Positions 8,930-17,279 of a stretch of 48,994 bases of DNA are shown here, one piece after another. Below the pieces are notes generated by a model. That model saw only the letters and a list, made by a program, of their open reading frames with translations, did no database searches and was not told where the DNA came from. Origin of the DNA: Olavius sp. associated proteobacterium Delta 1 (GTDB taxonomy: Bacteria > Desulfobacterota > Desulfobacteria > Desulfobacterales > JAFDCJ01); the NCBI GenBank assembly GCA_902749685.1, contig CACVKW010000687.1, positions 1 through 48,994 on the forward strand, written 5' to 3'. Each line of letters starts with the position of its first letter. Within the stretch, counting starts at the first letter, position 1. A program made the translations under genes and the position numbers.

Positions 8930-9253
8930 GCGTAAACCTCCGGCTATAGAGTGATGATCAGGTTGCCAAATAAAAAAAATGAAGGTAGCAATATCACATA
9001 ACCGGACTTAAATGTCAACGGCCCATGGAAATGACAAATGAATAATTACAAATGAAAAAAATAGGTTCCTGCTCCCCGCCTCCGCGGGAACATGCTTTGC
9101 AGGAATGACAGCCGCAGCGTACCGAATTTCCCAGGATTCTATACTGAAGCCCGGTATTCTTATGGGTAGATCAAATCGTAACGATTTTCTTTAGAATAGA
9201 CCGGATACCTTAATTATTCATTATTCAATATTCATTATTCATTCCAAACCCTG
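8930..9253. repeat. Intergenic region with half-palindrome element
   Basis: A 324-bp gap between apt and nuoE. It holds a short GC hairpin CCCGC-CTCC-GCGGG near 9077 and, at 9194-9243, ACCTTAATTATTCATTATTC and further ATTCAATATTCATT repeats. That part is the right arm of the type-a palindrome, inverted (core GGTATCC on the minus strand). The nuoE promoter should lie in the left part; no clear boxes were picked. Confidence 0.5.
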
Positions 9254-9829
9254 TCATTCTCCTTCAAATTCGATAATCGAAAAGGCTTTTCTATTTCCGA
9301 GTTTCTCCTGACCTTTTAAATCGGGAAGTTCAACCACAAACGCGCATTCAATAATGTCACCACCCAGCTTTTCAACCAGATTCACGGCAGCGCCAATGGT
9401 TCCTCCAGTGGCCATTAGATCATCGATGATTACCACACGCTCGCCCCTGGTGAAGGCATCCTCATGGATCTCGATCGTCTCCTGCCCATACTCCAGGGTG
9501 TAAGATTCACTGATGGTCTTATAAGGCAATTTGCCTTTCTTCCGTATCGGTATGAACCCGACATCCAATTTATATGCCAATACGGATCCAAATAAGAATC
9601 CCCGGGCATCAATACCGACTATTTTATCGATATTTTTGTTGACGTATCGATTATAAAAAATAGTACTTATTTCCCGGTGTGCCAGGGGATCTTGCAATAA
9701 CGTTGTTATGTCCCTGAATATGACACCTTTGATAGGCCAGTCCGGAATAGATCGGACTTTGCTTTTAATGTAATCACAGGATTTTTGATAATCGTAATTT
9801 TCAGCCGATGGAGGAGTCGTCGGTTTCAT
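9254..9829 (-). CDS. apt: Adenine phosphoribosyltransferase
   Basis: A 191-residue type I phosphoribosyltransferase that makes AMP from adenine and PRPP. The PRPP motif is VVIIDDLMATGGT, and the adenine-side region DWPIKGVIFRDITTLL and IDARGFLFGS loops are typical of Apt. The start overlaps the mtnP stop by 4 bp (ATGA), so translation is coupled. The neighbour MtnP releases adenine from methylthioadenosine, so Apt would recycle that product directly. Confidence 0.95.
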   Translation of the reverse strand: MKPTTPPSAENYDYQKSCDYIKSKVRSIPDWPIKGVIFRDITTLLQDPLAHREISTIFYNRYVNKNIDKIVGIDARGFLFGSVLAYKLDVGFIPIRKKGKLPYKTISESYTLEYGQETIEIHEDAFTRGERVVIIDDLMATGGTIGAAVNLVEKLGGDIIECAFVVELPDLKGQEKLGNRKAFSIIEFEGE

Positions 9830-10581
9830 TTGGCACCTTCTTGTTTTGACAATCGATGAATGGTTTCTAGTAATATTTTTTTGACATTATCAACATTTTT
9901 ATTGAAAATGGCCAGTATATCCTGCCAGACGGGCATTTCCTCGTCTTCTTTCCAGCAGTCATAGTCCGTCGACATCGCAATCACGGCATACGGAATGCCG
10001 GCTTCTTTTGCCAATGCAGCCTCGGTGGCCACAGTCATATTAATAATATCCGCCCCCCATGAAATATACATTTTTGATTCGGCCCTCGTTGAGAACCGGG
10101 GTCCTTCAATGGTTACCAGAGTTTTGTCTTTATGAACCTTAAATCCCAGCTCTGCGGCAACCGAATACAGCACATCGCTTAATGATTTATCGAAAGGATC
10201 GGCCATCACCTCATGGAACATGCCCTGACTGAAATCATCATGAAATGTATTAATTCTGTGCCGGGTAAAGTCTATGAACTGATTGGGAATAATAAAGTCA
10301 CTTCTTTCAATTTCTCCTTTTAAACTGCCGCAGGCATTGGTTGCGATGATATGCGAAACCTTTAAATCCTTCAGGGTTTGGATATTGGCTCGATAATTGA
10401 CATGGGTTGGACTGAACTGATGGTTATTGCCGTGCCGGGGTACAAAAATGATATCAATGCTGTTTAAGCGCCCGGATTTTATCGTGGTTTCGCCATAGGG
10501 TGTCGCCCATGTCTGACTCTGTAAGTCTTTGATAATATCAGGATCATCTAATCCGGAACCTCCAATTATACCGATCTTCAT
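9826..10581 (-). CDS. mtnP: S-methyl-5'-thioadenosine phosphorylase (MTAP family)
   Basis: A 251-residue member of the MTAP/PNP family. It begins IGIIGGSGLDD, has the phosphate-binding VPRHGNNH, the purine-site NACGSL, TIEGPRFSTRAE, and NMTVATEAALAKEAGIPYA, then STDYDCW. It cleaves methylthioadenosine with phosphate to adenine and methylthioribose-1-phosphate, the substrate of MtnA, which is encoded about 6 kb away at 16.1 kb. The alternative, methylthioinosine phosphorylase, cannot be excluded from motifs alone. First gene of the mtnP-apt pair; an AAAGGAGA ribosome site precedes the ATG. Confidence 0.92.
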   Translation of the reverse strand: MKIGIIGGSGLDDPDIIKDLQSQTWATPYGETTIKSGRLNSIDIIFVPRHGNNHQFSPTHVNYRANIQTLKDLKVSHIIATNACGSLKGEIERSDFIIPNQFIDFTRHRINTFHDDFSQGMFHEVMADPFDKSLSDVLYSVAAELGFKVHKDKTLVTIEGPRFSTRAESKMYISWGADIINMTVATEAALAKEAGIPYAVIAMSTDYDCWKEDEEMPVWQDILAIFNKNVDNVKKILLETIHRLSKQEGAK

Positions 10582-10906
10582 ACACGTCTCCTTTCGCTAA
10601 TTAATCCGCCCTGAAAAATAGAATATTTGGGTCGAACATTGTTCTTTGAGAACTAAATAAAGTTGTTTTATTGAAGCTCCGGCGAATTAATTATTTTATG
10701 CTGCGCATTGTCTTTATTTTATTTTTTGTCTTTTCCACCTAGTTTTCAATATGGATGCGATAGATTACCTGAATCTTGCATAAAGAGAGGGAATAGCAAA
10801 AATATATCATCCGGTAAAGGATTTATAACCGATACTGGAAAGTGTCAAATTCAGGATTCAAGGTTTAAAGTATTGAACCGATTAGCCCTGATTATATAAA
10901 TTATTT
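10582..10906. other. Intergenic region, left part
   Basis: AT-rich DNA upstream of mtnP. Short frames at 10708-10899 show no coding character or ribosome site. The right end carries the predicted promoter of the candidate RNA. Nothing else is recognised. Confidence 0.4.
10873..10900 (+). promoter_or_regulatory. Predicted promoter of candidate RNA
   Basis: TTGAAC (10873-10878), 16-bp spacer, TATAAA (10895-10900). The expected start falls at about 10907, directly at the beginning of the GC-rich terminal helix of the RNA candidate. Confidence 0.45.
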
Positions 10907-11182
10907 GAGGGGGCGGGGAGTTTACAGCCTAAGTACTTGATTGCAGCGGAGTGGGTGATCGCCAGCGAAATCGGATGCTGTCTGAGATCATTAGGGATCG
11001 TTTTGAATGAACGGCTTTGCACGCCGGTGTCTATTCAACATCCAAGCCCGGCATTACCACAATATTCCGTTTACATTTAGATTACGGTTCATTCATTACG
11101 AACCCTTAGGATCGAGTTCATACGGTTTCGGTGGTGATTAGCCACCCAGCGGGCCGGCTTTGATATACTCCCCGACCCCACA
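10907..11182 (+). ncRNA. Candidate structured RNA of about 275 nt
   Basis: The ends are complementary: GGGGGCGGGGAGT (10909-10921) pairs with ACTCCCCGACCCC (11167-11179) at 12 of 13 positions. Inside, GAATGAAC near 11003 pairs with GTTCATTC near 11090, and GGTGG-TGATTAG-CCACC near 11131-11147 makes a hairpin. A promoter-like sequence abuts the left end and a T-rich stretch follows the right end. I looked for and did not find tmRNA, RNase P, SRP or 6S signatures. The alternative is a short mobile element with terminal inverted repeats, but no target duplication is obvious. Confidence 0.35.
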
Positions 11183-11406
11183 ATTAAGGTCCTTTTCTAT
11201 TTTTGGACATTACTCTTGGTGGCGCTCATCTCTGCCTTGACACCCCCACCCCCATATTCTATACTCACCATTACCAGTCCCGGTTCCGCGGCGGGCAGAT
11301 TGACAGTAAAGAGGCACGCCAGAGCCCCGGCTTCCTCTGGTGTGAAGTGATTTTGCCGGCAAAATATTGCCGGAGTTATCAAGTATAATAATTTTGGACG
11401 GTGTCA

Positions 11407-11760
11407 ATGAAATTATCAGAAATTGTCGATGCACTGGAGGCGACGGTCATCTATGGAGACGATCATTTAGCAAAAGAGGTCACCACCTGTGGTGCCAGTG
11501 ACCTGATGAGCGACATTCTGGCCGGTTTGTCAGAAGGATGTATTCTCCTGACAGGTCTGACTACCGTCCAGGTGATCAGGACCGCAATGGTGGCGGGAGT
11601 TGGCGCTGTCGTATTTGTGAGAGCCAAAACTCCACCCCATGAAGTGATCGACCTGGCCCAGGAGCAAGAATTGCCCTTAATCTCAAGCCCTTATTCAATG
11701 TTTGTATCGTGCGGCCGGCTGCACGCCTGCAATTTGACCGGCCTCGACGGCAGGAGATGA
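11407..11760 (+). CDS. DRTGG-domain protein
   Basis: A 117-residue single-domain protein of the DRTGG type, small ligand-binding domains often encoded beside FeFe-hydrogenase-like sensors. Motif positions include ASDLMSDILAGLSEGCILLT and the VGAVVFVRAK strand. Function is not established. The ATG at 11407 is preferred over an in-frame GTG six bases upstream. It is probably the first gene of the hydrogenase-sensor locus, although a 345-bp gap with repeats separates it from the next gene. Two other DRTGG domains occur in this window (12543-14219 C-terminus and 28718-29059). This copy is the most divergent; the other two are much closer to each other. Confidence 0.8.
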   Translation: MKLSEIVDALEATVIYGDDHLAKEVTTCGASDLMSDILAGLSEGCILLTGLTTVQVIRTAMVAGVGAVVFVRAKTPPHEVIDLAQEQELPLISSPYSMFVSCGRLHACNLTGLDGRR

Positions 11761-12105
11761 GGGAGAAAATGAAGATTGAAGATTTATGGTATTCTATCTT
11801 TTTTATTTTTTAAGGCCGTCACAATCAGAATTGCAACGGTCAGCCCTGCCGACGGCCGCGGAAAAGGCATCTGTAACAGAGAAGAGAAGGATTTCAGAAA
11901 AATAAAAATACCTCATACATAATTCAAAAATTCAATTCAGCTTTCTTTCGTTTTGCTGCGATCTTTTAGTTGCTGCAATTCGGTCACAACGCGGTCAAGG
12001 TATAATTATGAGAACCACTTCGTCCAGGCATCTATCCGATATTGAATCGATAGGATTCGATAAATATTCATTCTTCAACCTTCAATATTCAATAATATAA
12101 TCGCC
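11761..12105. repeat. Intergenic region with type-a palindrome halves
   Basis: Left end has AAATGAAGATTGAAGATTTA followed by core-like GGTATTCTATC (11788-11798). Right end (about 12055-12095) has ATTCATTCTTCAACCTTCAA and ATTCAATAAT, the inverse arm. About 240 bp lie between. No frame with coding character is seen. Confidence 0.5.
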
Positions 12106-12546
12106 ATGACTGCCGTAAAAAAAAGCTACTACATCAAATCAAGAGATTTCATCCGTGCCGGAGAAGCATCCATCAAGATCCAGACGCTTCTCAAATCCCT
12201 CAATTTTGATCCACAGCTGATACGCCGGGTAGCCATATGCGGCTACGAAGGGGAGATGAATGTCGTCATGCACGGCGGTGACGGATCACTGAGTTTCGCG
12301 ATCAATACCGACGAGCTGATTCTGGAGATTTCTGATGATGGACCCGGAATTGTTAATATTGGAAAAGCCATGCAGGCAGGTTTTTCGACCGCTTCTGATG
12401 AACATCGCGAAATGGGATTTGGCGCCGGTATGGGGTTGCCGAACATGAAAAAAAATGCCGATGATATCATCGTTGAGTCTGAAAAAGGTCTTGGTACTCG
12501 TATCCGAATGGTATTTTTTATCGACAAGGGAGGTGATGACGGTTGA
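12106..12546 (+). CDS. Anti-sigma-factor-like HATPase
   Basis: A 146-residue GHKL ATPase domain alone, like RsbW/SpoIIAB serine kinases. The N box is in YEGEMNVVMHG, the G1 box is DDGPGI, and the G2 box is GAGMGLPNMK. Such proteins bind or phosphorylate anti-sigma partners. No sigma factor or anti-anti-sigma gene is adjacent, so the partner here is unknown. The stop overlaps the TTG start of the hydrogenase-like gene (TTGA). The same pairing is common beside HydS-type sensors, suggesting it passes on the sensor's signal. Confidence 0.88.
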   Translation: MTAVKKSYYIKSRDFIRAGEASIKIQTLLKSLNFDPQLIRRVAICGYEGEMNVVMHGGDGSLSFAINTDELILEISDDGPGIVNIGKAMQAGFSTASDEHREMGFGAGMGLPNMKKNADDIIVESEKGLGTRIRMVFFIDKGGDDG

Positions 12547-14219
12547 CGGATATACAACAGCCATCATGCTTCGTTCATTTCGATAAGGCCCTGTGCCACG
12601 GCCATGCCTCATGCATCCGGGCCTGCCCGACCAAAGCCATTCGCATGGTTGACAAACGGACGGTCAGCGTCGTCGGTCAATGCATTGGGTGCGGCGAGTG
12701 TATCCGGGTCTGCGATGCGGGTGCGGTGAGCGCAGCGGCGGCAGAAGCCAGAAAATTTGGTCGGGATCATGTGGCCATCGCCCTGGTCTCGCCGGTTCTT
12801 TACGCCCAGTTTCCGGGTGTCATGCCAAAAGATATACTCATGGGACTGCGCCAAATGGGTTTTCGGCACACCATCGACATGTCGTATTTTTTGGAAATAT
12901 TCCATTACGCCACTGAGGAGTTTATCAATCGCAATCGTGAATCAAATAAAGCGCCCTGGCCGCTGATCTCGCCCGTCTGTCCGGTTGTGGTCAGACTAAT
13001 TGCGTTTCAGTTTCCCAGCCTCATGCCCCATGTCCTGCCCGTACTGAGACCGGCAGCTCTCATGGCTCGCGAAGTCAAACAACGCATTATCCCGTATTAT
13101 CAGGAATCAGGTGAAACGGTTGCATTGTATTACATCAATCCCTGTCCCACCAAAATGGATCCGAATTGCAGCAATCCCGATCAACAACCGGAAATTTCTG
13201 AAATTGCTCTGGGTATCAATGATATTTTCCCGGAATTGTCCCGCCAGGTTGAGAAAATTAAAGATTCCGACGCGATTCCCTTTGACCAGACGCGGTTTGA
13301 ATATGAAACCTGCGCCACCGGCAATGCATCCATGTGGGCCATGTCCGGCGGTGAGATTGCTGAAATGGATTTCGATCGCTCTCTGGCGGTTTCAGGGCTA
13401 GAGGAGACCATCGCCTATCTTCATAAAATTGAGATGGGGCTTTTCAAAGATATCGAATATATCGAATTTCGAACCTGCCGGGAAGGGTGCCTGGGCGGTG
13501 TGCTTGCAGCTATCGATAAGTATCTGGCCAAGAGTGCCGTTCAAAAGATGGTCAAGCTGTATGGACTCGGTCGACGCCTGACCCGCGAAAATATTTTGCG
13601 CCTATATGAAAAAGGGCACTTTCAGACGGAAAAAAGTCCGGCCAAATTAATTGAGTTGTATGGGACTAAAAAAGAGGCCCTGTCCCTCGAGTCATTGCAG
13701 GAAATAGAAAAAACGATGGAACTGCTCAGGGGCACCGACTGTGCTGCCTGCGGCGCACCCGACTGTCGGACATTTGCCGAAGATATAGCCCGCGGCACTG
13801 CCTCATTGCAGAATTGTCTCTGGATAAGTGCCCACAGCACCATCAAAATCAAACGCAAAAAGGGGAAAAGTACCATGACCGTAAATGATCTTATGGAACG
13901 TTTTGGTCTACAGGTTGTGGCCGGGGACACAGGCCTCGATCGCCAGGTTGAAGACGGCTACTGCGGTGATTTACTCAGTGAAATTATGGGCAATGCTCCC
14001 GAAGGTTGTGTCTGGCTGACCATCCAAGGGCATCAAAACATTGTCGCCGTCGCAGTTCTGCGCAATATGGCTGCCATCATTGTTACCGGCGGCCAAACGC
14101 CGGATGATGAAACCCTGGAAAAAGCAAATCAGGAAGGCATCCCCATCCTGCTCTGGCCTGATTCAGCTTATCAACTTGCCGGCCGATTGTTTGCCATGGG
14201 AGTGGGGAAGACGGATTAG
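12543..14219 (+). CDS. HydS-like FeFe-hydrogenase homologue fused to DRTGG
   Basis: A 558-residue protein. Ferredoxin clusters come first: C18, C24 and C28, with H21 where the second Cys is usual, then C47, C50, C53 and C57. The H-cluster domain is next. L1 is SPVCP (C146), L2 NPCPTK (C201), and L3 RTCREGC (C312, C316). The four cubane ligands are kept, but the proton-transfer cysteine of L1 is valine, so catalytic turnover is doubtful and a redox or H2 sensor is more likely. A small cysteine cluster DCAACGAPDC follows, then a DRTGG domain beginning near an internal Met. The TTG start is chosen from the GGAGGTGA site and the overlap with the preceding ATPase. The DRTGG part is nearly the same protein as the gene at 28718. 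Confidence 0.88.
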   Translation: MTDIQQPSCFVHFDKALCHGHASCIRACPTKAIRMVDKRTVSVVGQCIGCGECIRVCDAGAVSAAAAEARKFGRDHVAIALVSPVLYAQFPGVMPKDILMGLRQMGFRHTIDMSYFLEIFHYATEEFINRNRESNKAPWPLISPVCPVVVRLIAFQFPSLMPHVLPVLRPAALMAREVKQRIIPYYQESGETVALYYINPCPTKMDPNCSNPDQQPEISEIALGINDIFPELSRQVEKIKDSDAIPFDQTRFEYETCATGNASMWAMSGGEIAEMDFDRSLAVSGLEETIAYLHKIEMGLFKDIEYIEFRTCREGCLGGVLAAIDKYLAKSAVQKMVKLYGLGRRLTRENILRLYEKGHFQTEKSPAKLIELYGTKKEALSLESLQEIEKTMELLRGTDCAACGAPDCRTFAEDIARGTASLQNCLWISAHSTIKIKRKKGKSTMTVNDLMERFGLQVVAGDTGLDRQVEDGYCGDLLSEIMGNAPEGCVWLTIQGHQNIVAVAVLRNMAAIIVTGGQTPDDETLEKANQEGIPILLWPDSAYQLAGRLFAMGVGKTD

Positions 14220-14266
14220 AAAAAGGGCTGAGGAATCAGAACTTATACCCAATCTGGACAAGCCGG

Positions 14267-14379
14267 AATTGAAGATTGAAGATTGAAAATTTAAGATTTA
14301 TTGATGTCGCTTCGCTCCGTCCCTTTTAAAATCGAAAGAATACCTTAAATATTCAATATTCAATCGAAAATATTCAATA
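14267..14379. repeat. Palindromic intergenic element, type a (both arms)
   Basis: Left arm ATTGAAGATTGAAGATTGAA with TTTAAG; right arm CTTAAATATTCAATATTCAA with further TATTCAA. The centre includes GATGTCGCTTCGCTCCGTCC. About 34 bases around TTTTAAAATCGAAAGAATAC are identical to those near 18870, and the centre is repeated in inverse near 20030. Confidence 0.65.
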
Positions 14380-14403
14380 GTTTCAAAAAATAAATGGTTC
14401 ACC

Positions 14404-15153
14404 ATGGCCGACCGCCCACTAAAAAAGTTTAAGGCCGACCTGCACATCCACAGCTGTTTATCGCCCTGTGGAGATTGGGACATGAGCCCCAAAAGGATTA
14501 TTCAAAAAAGCCAGGAAGCCGGCCTTGATTTAATTGCGATCTGCGATCATAATACGATTGAAAACGCCGGTGTCGCGATGCGCGAAGGTAAGAAACAGGG
14601 TGTGCAGGTTCTACCGGGAATGGAAGTATGCTCCAAAGAAGAGGTCCACATCCTGGCTTTATTTGAAGAATTGGACCCGGCGCGGCAAATGCAGGCATAC
14701 GTGTATGCGAATCTACCCGGTGAAAACAAACCAGAGGTTTTTGGCTGCCAGGTAGTGGCCAATGAAAACGATGAGGTTATTGCTGAAAATCCGCGACTGT
14801 TAATCGGAGCGACCCGGCTGGGATTGCATGACATTGTAGAAAAAACCCACGAATTGGGGGGACTCAGTTTATGTTGCCATGTTGACCGACCGGCCTATGG
14901 AATCATTAATCAGCTGGGCTTTATTCCGGCCGATCTGGCGCTGGACGGCGTGGAAGTTTCCCGTCATGTTAAGCTGACGGATGCTCACAAAACCGTAGCG
15001 GGAATCGAAAAGTTCTCCTGCATCACCACCTCCGATGCCCACTTTCTCGCGGACATCGGAAAAGTGTGGACCGTTTTTCAAATGGCCGAGCCGACGATAG
15101 CTGAAATCCGCAAATCACTGTTGCAGCAAGGGGGAAGGAGGATTCTGGTCTGA
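14404..15153 (+). CDS. PHP-domain metal phosphoesterase
   Basis: A 249-residue PHP protein. Metal-ligand motifs appear in order: DLHIHS, CDHNT, PGMEV, CCHVDR and SDAH. PHP domains hydrolyse phosphoesters; members next to hydrogenase-like sensors have no defined substrate. It is directly joined to the next gene (stop TGA followed by TTG). No clear ribosome site is seen before the ATG, and the palindrome ends just upstream. Confidence 0.9.
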   Translation: MADRPLKKFKADLHIHSCLSPCGDWDMSPKRIIQKSQEAGLDLIAICDHNTIENAGVAMREGKKQGVQVLPGMEVCSKEEVHILALFEELDPARQMQAYVYANLPGENKPEVFGCQVVANENDEVIAENPRLLIGATRLGLHDIVEKTHELGGLSLCCHVDRPAYGIINQLGFIPADLALDGVEVSRHVKLTDAHKTVAGIEKFSCITTSDAHFLADIGKVWTVFQMAEPTIAEIRKSLLQQGGRRILV

Positions 15154-15747
15154 TTGCGTGAGCTGTCACTTCACATACTGGATATTGCCGAAAACGGAAT
15201 CACTGCCGGAGCCGACTGTATTCAAATTTTAATCAACGAGGCCCGCAGTGAGGATTTACTGACCATTGCCATCGAGGACAATGGCCGCGGTATGCCGGCT
15301 GAAAAACTTCAAAAACCGACCGATCCGTTCATTACCAGCCGCACGACCCGCAGGGTGGGCCTGGGCCTTTCTCTGCTGGCGGCGGCGGCAGATCGTTGTG
15401 AGGGCAATCTTGAGATAAAAACTGAACCCGGCCGGGGAACCAGGGTTGAAGCGACATTTCGCTACAACCATATTGACCGGGCGCCCGTGGGAGACATGGC
15501 CGCCACCATCACGACTTTAATTATGGGGAATCCGCAGGTTGACTTTGTCTACAGCCACATCGTCGATACTGAAGATTTCGTGCTGGATACCCGGGACCTA
15601 AAAGAGGGCACGCAAGATCAATCCCTGACAGATCCGGTGTTAATCTTTCATTTAACCCAGAGCATCCGCAATTCGCTTAACGAGCTGACGGGAGGCAATG
15701 ACAATTCCCAAGTCACGGAGGAAAATCATGGCAAAGCTGACGATTGA
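15154..15747 (+). CDS. HATPase-domain protein of the hydrogenase-sensor locus
   Basis: A 197-residue protein beginning RELSLHILDIAENGITAG. It has an N box in the first 15 residues, the G1 box EDNGRGM, and a glycine-rich lid RRVGLGLSLL, but no dimerisation or phosphoacceptor histidine segment. The C-terminal 90 residues are unlike known domains. Start is TTG, adjacent to the PHP stop; the family almost always begins MRELSLHI. Its last 20 bp overlap the [2Fe-2S] gene. Likely a protein kinase or signal partner of the HydS-like sensor. Confidence 0.85.
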   Translation: MRELSLHILDIAENGITAGADCIQILINEARSEDLLTIAIEDNGRGMPAEKLQKPTDPFITSRTTRRVGLGLSLLAAAADRCEGNLEIKTEPGRGTRVEATFRYNHIDRAPVGDMAATITTLIMGNPQVDFVYSHIVDTEDFVLDTRDLKEGTQDQSLTDPVLIFHLTQSIRNSLNELTGGNDNSQVTEENHGKADD

Positions 15748-16096
15748 CGATCTAAAAAGAATAAAAGAAGATACTGCAAAGAGCACTTCCCTGCGCGAAG
15801 GCGCTGCAACCGTCAAAATTACGGTCCACATGGGGACCTGCGGAATTGCCGCCGGAGCACGTGAGGTAATGAACGCCTTGATGGAAGAGTTGGCTGAAGC
15901 CGACCGATCTGACATCAGGGTGGTGGCTTCCGGGTGTATGGGCATGTGCAGCAGTGAACCCAATGTAACCGTGGAAATACAGGATTCCGAACCGATAGTA
16001 TATCAGAAAATGGAATCCAACCGCATGCGCCAGGTATTCAAACGCCATGTGCTCCTGGGGGAGGTTCAATCTGATTTTGCGCTGGGGAAGATGTAG
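15728..16096 (+). CDS. [2Fe-2S] thioredoxin-like ferredoxin
   Basis: A 122-residue protein of the NuoE/HydC-like ferredoxin class found in hydrogenase-sensor loci. Motifs are HMGTCGIAAGAREV and ASGCMGMCSSEPN; only three cysteines are visible, so the fourth ligand is unclear. The ATG at 15728 is preferred over an upstream in-frame start because GGAGG lies 5 bp before it. It is 2 bp from mtnA. A close relative forms the C-terminal domain of the protein at 27845-28588. Confidence 0.88.
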   Translation: MAKLTIDDLKRIKEDTAKSTSLREGAATVKITVHMGTCGIAAGAREVMNALMEELAEADRSDIRVVASGCMGMCSSEPNVTVEIQDSEPIVYQKMESNRMRQVFKRHVLLGEVQSDFALGKM

Positions 16097-16098
16097 CT

Positions 16099-17205
16099 AT
16101 GAAAGTCGACGGTAAAGACATTCGCACGATCTGGCTCGATAAGGATGAACGCATCATCAAGATCATCGACCAGCGGAAGCTGCCGCATGAATTTATTATA
16201 GCGGACTTAAAAACGGTTGATGACGCCATTGAAGCCATCAAAGATATGTATGTCAGGGGCGCGCCACTTATTGGTGCCACCGGCGCCTATGGCATGTATT
16301 TAGCTACCCTCAATGCACCGCACGATCAAATCGATATTGAGTATTTAACAAAAGAAGGCGATCGTCTCAAATCAGCCCGGCCCACAGCCGTCAACCTTGC
16401 CTGGGGCGTGGATAAAGCTCTGACGGCCATTGTAAACGTATCGGATCCTGCTCGAAAAATCAGACTAGCCAAAGAAACCGCCGCTGCCATCACCGAGCAG
16501 GAAGTGGAAAACTGCCGCAAAATCGGTGAACACGGTTTGTCGCTAATCGAGCAGTTAAGCAGCAGCAAAGGTGGTCAACCCGTCAATATACTCACACACT
16601 GCAATGCCGGATGGCTGGCCTGCATTGAACACGGCACGGCTACGGCCCCGATCTATGCCGCTTTTGACCACGGCCTTGATATCCACGTCTGGGTCGATGA
16701 AACCAGACCGCTTAATCAGGGAACCCGGCTGACAGCCTGGGAACTGGGCAAACATGGTGTCAAGCATACGATCATCACCGACAATGCCGGCGGCTATTTG
16801 ATGCAGCATGCCATGGTGGATATCGTCATCGTGGGCACAGATCGAACCGCGGTATCAGGAGATGTGGCCAATAAAATCGGCACCTACCTAAAGGCACTTG
16901 CCGCCTGGGACAATCAGGTGCCCTTTTATGTAGCCCTGCCGTCGAGCACCTTTGACTGGAATGTCAGAGACGGTGTCAATGATATCCCTATCGAGCAGCG
17001 CGATCCCGCTGAAATTAAGTATGTTTATGGTCTGGATCAGGATCGAACGACCAAGGTCCTGATCTGCCCGGAATCCAGTCCGGCCGCCAATTATGCCTTT
17101 GATGTCACCCCGGCAAAATATGTCACCGGTTTTATAACCGAGCGCGGAATTTGCCAAGCAACGGAAGAAGATATTCGAAGTCTGTTCCCGGATAAAGGCA
17201 GATGA
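16099..17205 (+). CDS. mtnA: Methylthioribose-1-phosphate isomerase
   Basis: A 368-residue enzyme converting methylthioribose-1-phosphate to methylthioribulose-1-phosphate in methionine salvage. It has RGAPLIGATGAYGM, the catalytic cysteine region LTHCNAGWLA, VDETRPLNQGTRLTAWEL, and the catalytic aspartate region VGTDRTAVSGDVANKIGTY. Length is typical. The related translation factor eIF2B family lacks the catalytic Cys. It completes a pathway with mtnP at 9.8 kb. It starts 2 bp after the ferredoxin gene, so it is in the same transcript as the sensor genes, an odd combination. Confidence 0.95.
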   Translation: MKVDGKDIRTIWLDKDERIIKIIDQRKLPHEFIIADLKTVDDAIEAIKDMYVRGAPLIGATGAYGMYLATLNAPHDQIDIEYLTKEGDRLKSARPTAVNLAWGVDKALTAIVNVSDPARKIRLAKETAAAITEQEVENCRKIGEHGLSLIEQLSSSKGGQPVNILTHCNAGWLACIEHGTATAPIYAAFDHGLDIHVWVDETRPLNQGTRLTAWELGKHGVKHTIITDNAGGYLMQHAMVDIVIVGTDRTAVSGDVANKIGTYLKALAAWDNQVPFYVALPSSTFDWNVRDGVNDIPIEQRDPAEIKYVYGLDQDRTTKVLICPESSPAANYAFDVTPAKYVTGFITERGICQATEEDIRSLFPDKGR

Positions 17206-17279
17206 CAGAAAACAGAAGACGGAGGACAGAATTCGGAAGTGTGAATTCAGAATGCGGAAGTGGGAAAAAAGGTAACGAA

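Noticed and set aside
10708..10899. 63-codon frame upstream of the RNA candidate
   Set aside because: AT-rich, no ribosome site, no similarity pattern.
10907..11182. tmRNA or RNase P RNA
   Set aside because: Neither the tmRNA ends nor the RNase P conserved core could be found; only an unassigned structure is supported.
11203..11388. Short overlapping frames on both strands before the DRTGG gene
   Set aside because: They mirror each other on opposite strands and have no ribosome site or motif.
12543..14219. Catalytic FeFe hydrogenase
   Set aside because: The L1 proton-transfer cysteine is valine and the locus context is signalling.
17202..17279. 26-residue N-terminal extension of AhbB
   Set aside because: Encoded by repeat-like DNA with low complexity, and a better start with ribosome site follows.
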